Positions 20,405 to 31,817 of a DNA stretch of 64,000 nucleotides are shown here, piece by piece. The translations under genes and the position numbers were made by a program. The stretch covers positions 1,240,001 through 1,304,000 of the forward strand of contig NC_089430.1 in NCBI RefSeq assembly GCF_026210795.1. Reading direction: 5' to 3'. A model generated the notes under the pieces. It worked only from the letters and a program-made list of their open reading frames with translations, searched no databases and had not been told where the DNA came from. The stretch is from Rhizophagus irregularis. Lineage: Eukaryota; Glomeromycota; Glomeromycetes; Glomerales; Glomeraceae. How positions within the stretch are numbered: position 1 is the stretch's first letter; each line of letters begins with the position of its first letter.

Positions 20405-22435
20405 ATGTCTCAAAGGAAGTAAGTGGTTACCATATTATATTTTTTGTTCAATATTCTATTATACCATTCAACATTGAAACCAATTAAATTATACGTAGTA
20501 GTAATTCTTCTCGCTCTCGAGATTCTCAACGTTCTCAATCACAAGACTCCCTTCGTTCTCAACGTTCTCAATCACAAGACTCCCTTCGTTCTCAACGTTC
20601 TCAATCACAAAACTCTCGTCGTTCTCATACGCGAGACTCTCGTCGTTCTCGTACGCGAGACTCTCGTCATTCTCATACGCGAGACTCTCGTCATTCTCGT
20701 ACGCGAGACTCTCGTCGTTCTCATACGCGAGACTCTCGTCGTTCTCATACGCGAGACTCTCGTCGTTCTCATACGCAAGACTCTCGTCGTTCTCATACGC
20801 AAGACTCTCGTCGTTCTCATACGCAAGACTCTCGTCGTTCTCATACGCGAGACTCTCGCCAATATCGATCTCGTTCTCGAGGTCAATCTCAGAGACGAAA
20901 CTCCCAACGATATCGTTCTCGAAGTCGGTCCCAATATTATCGATCTCATTCTAGCTCCCCCTCAATAAGAGGGAGACCATTGACAAGAGGTAATAATAAA
21001 TATTTTCTGGTTAAAATTATATTTAATCTAATTATTAACTTTATATAATCTAATTATTAACTTTATAATATTAATAGGAGATGAATCGAATTTGAATCGT
21101 ACCTCACGTCACTCCCGCTCTCCCTCGGTGATGAGAAGTAATATAGTAGAATTCTAAGAGATTTTTTTCATCATGTTCATTATGTTCATTAATTTATAAT
21201 AGGAAATCTTGGACAACAAGAGCAACAACCGCAACAACCAGGGATTCAAGAATTCTTAAATGCGCTGTCGCAGCAACTCCAATCAACCTTTCCAACCTTC
21301 CCAACCCTATTATCCAATATCCAATCGTCTGGGATTCCAAATCGATCCAGTGAAGACGTGTCATCACCCGTCTTAAAAAGAAGAAGAAATAGAAAATTAT
21401 CTCCAATGTCAAACAGTTTCAGAAAAACACTTCACGTGACTATACATTATGAATTCTATCTTTAATCTAATCTTAGCAACTGACATTGTTTCGTTGTATT
21501 TAAATAGGATGAAGTTGTTCAAATATACAATAGTTTGAATACTAACTTGCACTTCGATCTTTCGAAAACTTTCGGAAGTCAAAAGAAAACGTTGAACAAA
21601 AGACTTCTACCAGCGATTAAGTCCGCCATGAACCCATCTCTGAAAGCTTACGATACAGAGATAATGAAAGTAATCAAGCAATTACATAAGAGCCGGCGAG
21701 AGATTTGGAGATTAAGACAGGAAGACGGACGAATTGAGAAACATAACAGAAAACAACATATTGCATCAAGAAGAGATCAGGTATGAAATTTATTACCTAA
21801 AATAAAAATGTACACAAATTATTAACTTTTTATTCTTTTTAATAGAAATTAGGGAGGCGTCGGAAAGGACTGCTGCATATGGTCTCAACAAAAGATAAAT
21901 TGTTGACCGATTGTCACCCTTCGGGTGATATTTCTTGGAGCGAATTTATAAGAGATTGTGAAACGGCTATAAACACTCCTGAACTACATTCAGACGAATG
22001 TTCGTCGAATGACGAAGATATTGCGCAAGAAGAGAGAGATCATAGACTAAGACCTGAAAATATACTAAGTACGAATTCAGTGATCAAAATCTATAACAAG
22101 GAATGGAGATCGACTAGAGTAAGTAAAGTTTTAGAATTATTTTAAAAACATAACCTTTATATAATAATATATAGCCTTTATGTATTACAATAATAATTTA
22201 TTAGATTAAAGAGATTTTATATCGAGCCGATGAAATTGGTATAGGAACCGGAACAGGACTAACTCGTGTTCGTCACCGTTCCGATGCTTATATTGACAAT
22301 AAAAGCAAACCGAACGATAAAATGCCAAGATGGTGGATCTCTTCCGCCTGGGTCCCATCATCAGAATCCGACGACGACGACGACGATGTTAATAATGACA
22401 TCATTAATGATGATGAACATAATCGTGATGATTAA
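20405..22435 (+). CDS. RS-domain protein with conserved C-terminal region
   Basis: Seven exons: 20405-20418, 20502-20989, 21078-21137, 21203-21435, 21508-21780, 21846-22118, 22205-22435 (523 residues). All borders are GT-AG and phases close. Exon 2 has tandem 24-bp repeats encoding SRRSHTRD, and with SRSR stretches it forms a clear RS domain like those of splicing regulators; no RRM was found. Exon 4 is Gln-rich. Exons 5-7 carry a basic helical segment (KSRREIWRLRQEDGRIEK; RRRKGLLH), an acidic HSDECSSNDED, the block YNKEWRSTR and MPRWWISSAWV before a D-rich end. The order SSDE-like acid patch, K-WRS, then a final aromatic block recalls proteins encoded beside fungal transposons (from memory, tentative). 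The 5' splice of exon 4 (GTGACT) is weak. Exon 2 has tandem acceptors 3 bp apart (20499 or 20502). Confidence 0.8.
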
Positions 22436-22580
22436 TAAATAAATTCACATTAAATAAATAATATATATTATTATAATATACACATATATAATTAATAAAT
22501 AATATATATATATATATATCATTACAATTAATATTAAATATATTGTTCATAAATTCAGATAAATCAGCTAACAATATTCT

Positions 22581-22770
22581 AAAATCGACATATGATTTGC
22601 ATTTACTATTTTGATATTGACCGTAAATTGTCATATACAATTCACAAATCGTCATTTACTATTTTGATATTGGCCGTAAAATTGTTATATACAATTCACA
22701 AATCAATCACAAATCGTCATTTACTATTTTGATATTGACCATAAATTGTCATATACAATTCACAAATCGT
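22581..22770. repeat. Three ~60-bp tandem repeats
   Basis: TTTACTATTTTGATATTGACC, TAAATTGTCATATACAATTC and ACAAATCGTCA recur three times. TTGTCATATACAA is partly self-complementary. The array lies just downstream of the RS-protein gene; no function is evident. Confidence 0.8.
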
Positions 22771-24166
22771 CATACCGATTCATACGGAAAAAAGGAATTC
22801 CGATTGGTGTCAATTCGCGCCATAAAATCGCCTTTAAATATCCACAAATCGGACGAATATAACCAAAAATCGCCCGGAATATTTGCAAACAGGTTAAGAC
22901 TATTTTTATTAATTCGACTTGTGATAATGAACCCATCAACTGAGCTTAAATATTAATTGGCTTGATTTTTCCAATCAGCCGATATCTGATATGAATAATT
23001 AAACCAAAATGATCAACAATTGTGTTACGAAGTCCCAGTAACTGGTAGATCATTTTGTGTCTAATGAAACGATTTTCATTAACAGTTAATATGTATAGAA
23101 TTAGTTATTTTTTTTATTATTTTTATTATATTATACTATTTTATATTATTTTATTTTATATAGTTTTTTCATAATATTTAGTTGGAATTTTTTTATTTAT
23201 TTGATTGATTTTGGAATTCATTATATTATATCGAAATTTTGATCATATTTTTTCCAAATCCGATTTAGCATCTGAATGAAAAATAAAGAGATTAAGAGAA
23301 TATTTTATTTGTTATAGATGATCTACATGTTAAAGACTTTTTCAGTTTGAAAAGCAGCAGCTTTGACTAAAAACTTTTCATTCAAAACAATAATAATTGG
23401 ATTAAAAGGTAATGCTAAAGATGTTTCGTTTTAACAAGAAAATTTTCTTTTTTTTTATGTGAAACTAAAAATCTAACTTTTATTAATAAATTTAAAGAAA
23501 TAAAATGCATATAATACATATAATATACATAAAAAGCAACTTGTCTTCATGAGTATGAAATATTTGTATATAAGAAGCTAATAATTATTTTATTAAACAT
23601 TAAGTTTTATCAAAAAAAGTTTTGATACAATAAAATTGATTTATATTTACATATGCATTATGTAGCCATGATTAATAGTAAAAAAGTAAATTACGAGATG
23701 ACTAGCCTTCAAGGAACATTCTGGAAATTATCTTAATAATAGTATTCATATCATACATATATATTGCAATTATTACATGTACTAGAATAACTAGATCAAC
23801 CATAAATATTTTAAATATGTATATATCAAACGAGTCAAACTTATGAAAGTTGACTCACTTGCTAAACAAATATAAATTAAAATAAAACTCAAAAATTATA
23901 TTTTGCCATATTTGGCAACATGATTCAATTATTTATCAGTATTTATCAATGTGACAAAAAATAGATTCAACTATTTTCACTTAGATATTTCAATATGTCA
24001 ATCCAAGTCATATTATATACAAGAGATTTTTTTTATTTAAGACTCTTTTCCCATCACCAACTCATTCAATTCTAAATCACAATTAGTAAATTTACAAAAT
24101 TTACTAAATTAAAAATAAATCAATTATCTAAATTAAAAAATTAATTATCATTTACTTTGAATTAAT
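22771..24166. other. AT-rich intergenic stretch
   Basis: No gene, RNA or clear repeat is visible. The 75-codon open frame at 22729-22956 begins inside the tandem repeat and shows no protein-like features. The last 100 bp before the next gene probably hold its promoter; no specific element is recognised. Confidence 0.5.
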
Positions 24167-26275
24167 ATGAGCACATTTGAGAGCTATTTTGGTCAAAATG
24201 GTAAGTCTGAGAAATTATATTTTAGATTATCATATTATTAATAACTAATTTTTCTAGCCATTATTTCTTATATTAGAAAGCAGAAAAATAAAGCATCATA
24301 TTGGGGATTTTTAAACAATTACCATAAAATCATTGTTACTTCAATTTTCTCAGATAATACAATGTTTTCAGATGATTGGAATGAACTTAATAATACTTGG
24401 ATTGCTCATTTTATAAATGAAGGAAAAATTATCCCTGGTTTTAAAGATAAGGTGCATTCAGTTTTTTTTATTTTGCAAAGGGAGGACATCTTTGGTAACC
24501 AATCCAAGGCTCTTAGATTCAGGTGCCTTAACTTTGTTGTTTTATTTGGTGAAGGGTGGAAACTGGATTTGACATCCTTGGTAGCTAATCGCCGACCCAA
24601 GGCTCTCAGTTCAGGTGTACTAACTTTGCTGTGATAAAGTCTGCTTGTTCTGGAGGAGGAACTGGCTATGTACCTTCTTTATCACTAATAAAACTAAATA
24701 AAAAATTTTTAACGCACTACTAATAATCTTTGTTTATAACAGATAATTACAGAACAATTGCGTTATTCAACAAAATTGCAAACATTTTGGCAAGAAATTA
24801 TCAAGAAATATAAAAAGAAAAGGAAAATCAAGTATCATCCCATCAAGAAGAATATGAAAAAGAAAAAGAAAATCAAGTAACTGCTATTGCATCCCATTCA
24901 AAAAGGATAATTAAAATTCCTGTTAAAGATAAAAACATTAAACTCATTAATTTCTGTTATAATATTCTTCAAGAACTTGATAAAAAGTCTAATACCCATC
25001 CATTTTATAAATATGATGAAAAGGAAATTTCAAATAAGATTATAAAAAATCCAATGGATTTATTTACTATAATTTTAAAATTAGAGCATGATCAATATAC
25101 AAATACAGAAGAATTTGAAAAAGATATTCATCCCATATTTTGCAATTGTTATATATATAATGATGTAGGAAGTGAAATGCATACTTTAGGAGAAGCATTG
25201 GAACTTTTAATAAGATTTGGACTGAAAAAATTGTTTCTCAAGTTAAACAAAAAGAAAAATTAAAAAGAGCACGAGATAATAATAGTGATTCTTCTGGTAA
25301 ATTATAATATTTTCATTCTATTTTTTTGCATTTATTTATTTATTAATTTTTTTGTATATTGTTAACTATTTATTAGAACTTGTTAAACAAAAAGGAAAAT
25401 TAAAAAGAGTACGAGATAATAATAGTGATTCTTCTGGTAAATTATAATATTTTCATTCTATTTTTTTGCATTTATTTTATTTATTAATTTTTTTGTATAT
25501 TGTTAACTATTTATTAGGATTTATAACAAAACAAATTCAAATTTTAGAACAAAATAAAGATAAATTAGTATATAGGCAAGTTGTGAATGATGCTACTCTT
25601 ATTGTTTCAGCATATGAAAATCTTGTTTCTGGAAATATTATACCTTTTATTGAAATTTTAAAAACATTCCTATTAACAAGATCACAAATGTACTTATTTT
25701 CTGCAGATGAGCCTGTTCTTCAGGCAATTGTTGAAAGCCTTTTACCATTAAAATATTGTATTCCTGAACTATCACTAGTAATGGATGGTACAAAACCAAA
25801 AGGATTTGGTCGATTTGGATATTCAGATATTTTTATTTTAAAGGGAATAGGAAATAATAATGTTAGTTTGGAATTGAAATACATCTCATTAGTTGGTTTA
25901 ATAAAAAATCAAAAAAAAAAGTTTAATACAAATGATCTGGAAAACCTAGATAAAATTATTGAAAAAGAGGATGAAAAAGTTCTATTAAAAAGATTATATA
26001 CATACTGGTCAAAAGAACATAATGAAACTAGACAAACAACTATAGAAGATATATTAAATAATGGAGTTAATCAATTAAAATCATATATGAATATCATTTC
26101 AAAAGGGAAAACAATTGATTATTATAGTTCAGGAATATTTGATAAACGAATTAAAATAACTAAATCAAATTCTAATAAATTAGAAGGATTTGTTATTTTA
26201 GTAATTGGTTTTCGACATATTTTATGGAGATCTGTAGAAGAAATAATAACTAATTATTCATATGATAAGATTTAG
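24167..26275 (+). pseudogene. Bromodomain plus PD-(D/E)XK-like gene, broken twice
   Basis: Five exons fit: 24167-24200, 24258-24494, 24743-25296, 25377-25436, 25518-26275, all meeting in phase 1. The N-terminal ~113 residues are of unknown type. A bromodomain follows (about 156-246) with IIKNPMDLFTII and CYIYN, whose Asn (about 230) is the acetyl-lysine contact. A Lys-rich linker leads to a C-terminal domain with GRFGYSDIFI and SLELKY, the D...ExK signature of PD-(D/E)XK nucleases, plus NQLKSYMN and a final VIGFRHILW. Two lesions interrupt it: an in-frame TAA at 24811-24813 (codon 114) and a one-base loss in a T-run near 25207, directly after the bromodomain. Downstream phases only agree if that frame shift is allowed for, so both look secondary. 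Intron 2 (248 bp) is unusually long. A base-calling error in one or both sites is possible. Confidence 0.75.
25242..25516 (+). repeat. Tandem duplication of an exon end and intron
   Basis: 25242-25381 and 25382-25516 are near copies (about 140-bp period): end of an exon (KQKEKLKRARDNNSDSS), its donor GTAAAT, the intron and acceptor ATTAG. Coding differences are few (K to G, A to V). Because the intron phase is 1 on both sides, the copy adds a 60-bp in-frame exon. Confidence 0.9.
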
Positions 26276-27171
26276 AATTTATTATAGTATTAATATTTTA
26301 TTAGATTAAGATTATATAAAATTTGCATATTGATATATATTACTTTATTTATTTTATAATTAATATATATTACTCTATTAAGTAAAAATAATTAAATATT
26401 ACTAGTGGTACTGAATATATCAGTAAATAAGGGTCAGTATTAAATATTAATTGTATATTCACACAATTACCAACAGGATTCTTACTCAATACTACCTATC
26501 CTGGTATTCCAGTATTGTTTAAGAATCAGCAAGGTAAACAACTACAAAATACGATTAATGATAGTACATGACAGGTAATAAATAAATATATTAATATACA
26601 GAAACAACAAGTTAAAATTATCTGATGTATAATGATTAACATAGGGTTATGAGTTTACAACAAAATGATAAAAAGTGATGAAAAGTGATAGAGGTATATT
26701 TCTTAAGGGAATATAACTTAATATAACTTCAATATATCTTAATATGATCTGATATAACCTTGTTAACAACGAGTTGGCAGAAGGTATATTTATATCTATT
26801 TCTCCATCTCTTTTTCTATCAAATGACATCTAATCTATAGATATCCTATTGACAGTGTTTCATCGTAATATATCTATGTGATTACAATAGTGATATTTTT
26901 TAATGTAAGCCATTTTTTAATAGAACACAAATGACAAATTCTATCGGTTAATTACTATTGAGCTAATTATCCTACAATGACTTTAATAAAAATTGTATAC
27001 ATATAAATAATACAAATAAAGAAAATAAATAATATAAAATAATATAAACAATAATAAAAATAACTATACTACTACTACATATGTAAATATAATCAAATAA
27101 AATCAATATCTTTCTAAGTTATTAAGCTGGTGTACACAAATCAATAGCTGTATATTGGCGTAAATCGGATG
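26276..27171. other. AT-rich intergenic stretch
   Basis: No gene recognised. At about 26478-26536 a short inverted repeat (GATTCTTACTCAATACT against AGTATTGTTTAAGAATC) could form a hairpin with an 18-bp loop. The 60-codon minus frame at 26647-26829 is not convincing. Confidence 0.5.
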
Positions 27172-27175
27172 TACA

Positions 27176-29429
27176 CTATAATGCGCCATACTGTTCAAAA
27201 ATCCCGGGTGGCCACCCTGGATGCATCCAGGGTAGCTACCCGGGATGTATCCAGGATTTACCCTGGATTAACAAACGCCGTACTGTTCAAAAATCCAGGA
27301 TTTACCCTGGATTGATCCCGGGTAGTTACCCTGGATGCATCCAGGGTGATCACCCGGGATTTTGAAAATTTACCCTGGATGCAAACATTACCCTGGATGA
27401 TCATTGAATTTCTACACGAGTCGTTACATATTATCTGTCACGTGATATATCACATTGCTCGTCTTAGCCAATGAGGATTCAATTTTTGTGATATCATCAT
27501 TCTTATATCACCATTAGATTCATCTAAGCAAAAATGAAGCCAATAAGATATAAATTATTGGTTTCTAATTATTAGTTTATAGGATAACTCAAGCAATATT
27601 TTGTACAACGCTTTTCATCAATAATAATATAAAAAAATATTTGCAAGATGTTTTTTATATATTAAAACACTTAGAAAAAACGTTTCGCAAACGCTTTTTA
27701 TTAATAATAATATAAAAATGTGGTAAGAAACGGTTTTTTATATTAAAACACTTAGAAAAAAACGTTTTGCAACGTTTTTTTTCAATAATAATATAAAAAA
27801 TGTTACGAAACATTTTTTTATATTAAATACTTAGAAAAAAACGTTTCGCAACGTTTTTTATCAATAATAATGTAAGAAAATGTTGCAGGATGTTTTTTCA
27901 TATTAAAACACTTAGAAAAAAACGTTTTGCAACGTTTTTTATCAATAATAATATAAAAAAATGTTACTAAACGTTTTTTTATATTAAATACTTAGAAAAA
28001 AACGTTTCGCAACGTTTTTTATCAAGAAAATGTTGCAGGATGTTTTTTTATATTAAAACACTTAAAAAAACGTTTTGCAACATTTTTTATTAATAATAAT
28101 ATAAAAATATATTAAGAAACGTTTTTTTATATTAAAACACTTAGAAAAAAACGTTTATACTTAGAAAAAAAAACGTTTCGCAACGTTTTTATCAATAATA
28201 ATATAAAAAATTTTAAGTGTTTAAGTATTTTAATATAAAAAATGTTTCACAACATTTTTTTATATTATTATTGATAAAAAAGATAGCGAAACATTTTTTT
28301 AATAACGCCAATAGATCGTTATAGATACAATAAAATATTTCAGAAATTTTCTCTTTTTTTCTAATAACAATAGATTCGTATAATAATAAATAAGGAAATA
28401 AAATTTTCTAATAATGTCAATAGATATAACAAAATCTTTCAGACATTTTTTCTAAATTTTTTTTCTAATAAAATTTTCTGATTTATTTTTTTAATAATGC
28501 CAATAGATCGCTATAGATCTTTCAGAATTTTTTTTTAAATTTTTTTTTCTAATAATAGGTATAATACGTAAGACAATATTGTATAAATAAAATTTTCCAA
28601 TTTTTTTTTTAATAATGCCAATAGTTCATTAAAGATCTTTCAGAATTTTTTTTTAAATTTTTTTCTAATCGTAACAATAGATTGATATACATGTATAAAC
28701 AAAATTTTCCAATAGATCGCTATAGATATAACAAAATCAGAATTTTTTTAAAAGTTTTTTTATTTTCTAATGATAACAGTCGATATAATACATAAGACAG
28801 ATATTGCATAAATAAAATTTTTTGATTTATTTTTTAATAATATTAATAGATCACTATAGATCTTTTTTAAAATTTTTTTTCTAATGATTGTATAATATAT
28901 AAGACAAATATTGTATCATAAATAAAATTTTCCAATTTTTTTTTAATGCCAATAGATATAACAAAATCTTATGGAAATTTTTTTTACCTTTTTTTAATAA
29001 TAAAAATAATGTATATTAGAAACTGATAATTTATATCTCATTGGCCTCATCTTGCTTAAGGGTGATAATATCATAAAAATTGAATTCTTATTGGCTGAGA
29101 TATTTCAATTTGAAGTTTTAACGACAAATGTGATATATCACGTGACCGATAATATGTAACAACTGGTGTAGAAATTCAATGATCATCCAGGGTAAAATTT
29201 GCATCCAGGGTAAATGTTCAAAAATCCCGGGTGATCACCCTGGATGCATCCAGGGTAGCTACCCGGGATCTATCCAGGGTAAATCCTGGATGCATCCAGG
29301 GTGATCACCCGGGATGTATCCAGGGTCATCCTGGATTTTTGAACAGTACGGCGTTTGATGATCCAGGGTAAATCCTGGATACATCCCGGGTAGCTACCCT
29401 GGATTTTTGATCAGTACGGCGCGTCATAG
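27176..29429. mobile_element. 2.25-kb foldback transposon with iteron-rich ends
   Basis: The ends form inverted repeats of about 410 bp (27176-27585 against 29012-29429), flanked by TACA at 27172-27175 and 29430-29433. The outermost bases are CTATRAYGCGCC. The outer ~250 bp of each end carry many ATCCAGGGT and ATCCCGGGT half-sites, several paired as palindromes around GATC or AGCT; further in comes a TCACGTGATATATCAC palindrome. The centre (27590-28290) repeats an ACGTTTCGCAACGTTTTTTAT unit of about 77 bp, then (28300-28690) repeats an AATGCCAATAGATCGCTATA unit. No protein is encoded, so it is non-autonomous. A truncated copy lies at 6228-6951. I cannot assign a superfamily. Confidence 0.85.
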
Positions 29430-29433
29430 TACA

Positions 29434-30880
29434 CAAATGTAATTTCACCGGATCATCATACAACATCAGAAATCACGTGCACAAGAAATCGCGTAACACT
29501 AGGTAAGATTTTTTTAACCAATAATATGACCAATAAAAATGCTTAATTTTGTATCACATAAAATTTCTCCATTGAATCTTTTTAACGCTTACACAAGTTT
29601 GTAAAATATTCTTTTGGAGCAGGAAAGTTATTGTATACTGTTTTTTTTTTACTTATTAGAAAAATTTATTAAAGAACAAAAATTCTGAAATTTTTTTTTT
29701 TATTAATTACAAAGCCCATAAAATTAATTATTTTTTTTACTAAATTAATAAATAATTATTAATTATCATTCTCCTATTTAAGTGAGATCCATCCCTTAAC
29801 ATCTATACGTCTATACTACCAATTTACTTTATCCCAAATTTGATTTTGTATCCCCACTCTCACTTGCTTGTCCATCTATAATGTAATAAAAGGAAAGAAA
29901 TGTTAAAACTGTTTTAGTAATGGTTTCATGAATTTATTTTTTTTTTATTTTATTTCAGAGTGGTGATCAATATCTATTACATTAACAGTTATATGTACAT
30001 GAAAGAAAACATAGGGAAATTGGAATGCCAACTTTTGTCCCGCATAGCAGGATCTCACCCTTTGAGTGGAACTATTTTAACAGGGGGTCTATGCTATTGA
30101 AAAAATTTAATGCACTAGAGAAAGAAAAGGACCTAAGAATAACAAATGAGAAAAAGAATATCTTGTAATAACTCAAAAGGGGTTATATTAGAAATAAAAT
30201 AAATCTAAGTTGTAAGAGTCTTGAGACTGGTTAAAAGTAACAGAAGACAGGTCTATGTCCAATGATGATAGCCAAGGTAGGTTGTGGAGGAAGTTTGAAC
30301 TCGTAAGATAGATCCACAAAATAGTGTTTTCCCTTGCATGCCATGAATCTTTGAAATGGTTTATATAGCCAAGGGAATTTTGTAAATCATTATATCTTTA
30401 GAGAGTTGAAGCATCAGGAGTGTTTCTAGTCAGTTTATTACGCTGATACATCATGAAAGATGTTTTTGTAAGATTTTTAGATTTTTTTAATTCCTTCCAA
30501 TGAAGTGAATGTTCATGCCAAATGGTTTCATATACCTCAATGTAAGTCGATGGTTTCATGAATCATATAGCAATATTAAAACTTATTAGCAGTTTAGATT
30601 GCTACTGAGATGTCAGGTGGTCTTCTGCGTTGAATAGTGCCGGCCGAGACTAAGTTAATTCCGGCTGGAATTAGGATGGTATCAGTTTATTGCGAATAAA
30701 TAAGTATGACTGGTTTATGATATTAAACTTCATTATATGTAATATCGCGAAATTTATAATAAGGTCAGTATATAGTGATAAAAAGTTCGTTATGGGCCAA
30801 AATCAGTTTATCCCGAATCATTATATCGAGTTATGATTGTATTGAATATATTATAATAAAATTTTAAAACAAATTAGAAA
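29434..30880. other. Intergenic stretch, possibly decayed repeat
   Basis: 29980-30420 has more even base composition than its surroundings and could be a decayed element or untranslated RNA, but no frame or family is recognisable. CCGGCTGGAATTAGGATGG near 30652 recalls the MITE ends at 5107, and TCAGTTTATTGCGAAT recurs as TCAGTTTATCCCGAAT near 30803. Confidence 0.45.
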
Positions 30881-31026
30881 ATTACTAAACATCGCCTGGG
30901 CGATCATAGCCTTTACCAGCGTTAGGATGGAACTTGAGGTAGAATTAAGAATATGAATGTAACTCCACCCAAAATGCCATCCTAATGCTGGTAAAGGCGA
31001 TGATCTTCCAGGCGATGTTTAGCAAT
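30881..31026. mobile_element. 146-bp foldback MITE
   Basis: ATTACTAAACATCGCCTGGG... and the right end read backwards ATTGCTAAACATCGCCTGGA... agree over about 50 bp, through TTTACCAGCRTTAGGATGG, with only a short centre. CAAATTAG occurs just outside both ends (30870-30877, 31029-31036) and may be an 8-bp target duplication, as made by hAT elements. Ends resemble the 434-bp element at 58543. Confidence 0.78.
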
Positions 31027-31244
31027 ACCAAATTAGTAAAAGCGAACATTTGCAGATCAGTCAAATGATTTCTGAAGTATTGAGCACATATTGACCATTA
31101 CAATTATAGCCTGTAAGTGGTTAAGTGCAATTATAGAAAAGGAATGTCAATATAGACAAAGTCTCCCATTTAAATTGGAGTAAGTTATAGCATAGTGAAA
31201 TCATTTTATTAGAAAAAAGCTCTTAAATAATTTCACGCTTATTA

Positions 31245-31680
31245 CCATATAGTTCCGAAATTAAGCAAACTTTTTTATTATAGAGTTGCTTAATTTTGGG
31301 GTAGTTTTTTTTTTGAATAAAAATCTGAAAAATCCGAAAAATCTGAAGAAAACTGTGCATTTAAATGATCAAATATATGATCTGTACAATATTGTGATCT
31401 ATAAATCAGCCGCGCATTCTTGTTTCTCATGTTTCAGTTAAAATTCACTACATAGTATGCCACAAAAAAAGAGAAGACATATTAGCACCATTAGAGAAAT
31501 AGTTGTTAAGAGTTACTGTAATTTGGAACAATTTGCATAATTAATGTTTATAATACTTAATAAAATTGTCCATCATTTTGAAGTGTTAAGTGATTTTAGC
31601 AATATTAAATGTTTCTTTATTACATTTATTAACTTTTTATTACAGAAGTTCGTGAGTTGCTTATTTACGGAACTATACGG
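31245..31680. mobile_element. Internally deleted mariner-like element
   Basis: TA-flanked (31243-31244, 31681-31682) with inverted ends: left CCATATAGTTCCGAAATTAAG, right read backwards CCGTATAGTTCCGTAAATAAG. At 436 bp it is too short for a transposase but keeps a fragment of one. TA duplication and these ends place it in the Tc1/mariner superfamily. Confidence 0.8.
31457..31540 (+). pseudogene. Transposase N-terminal fragment
   Basis: A 27-codon frame starting MPQKKRRHISTIREIVVKS and ending at TAA sits inside the mariner-like element. Basic start plus a helix with the look of the first DNA-binding helix of a transposase suggests the leftover N-terminus; the rest was deleted. The fragment is too short for firm family assignment. 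Confidence 0.5.
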
Positions 31681-31817
31681 TATATAACATACAATATGTC
31701 TCAAAATACTATAATTATACAGAAATACTAACCTTATCTCGATTATAGGTGTTTAATAAAGGAAAAAAGTTATCAAATTGTTGCGCCACTTAATATAATT
31801 ACAATCACGTTAAAATG

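Noticed and set aside
20423-20968. 181-codon frame with VVLIRETL repeats and a minus-strand MRTTRVSR frame
   Set aside because: Shadows of the RS exon; splicing, upstream ATG and downstream exons support the frame reading SRRSHTRD.
23981-24166. Promoter call for the bromodomain gene
   Set aside because: Only AT-rich sequence; no element stands out from background.
24362-24634. 90-codon frame as a gene of its own
   Set aside because: Its first part is exon 2 of the bromodomain gene; the part after 24494 runs into the intron.
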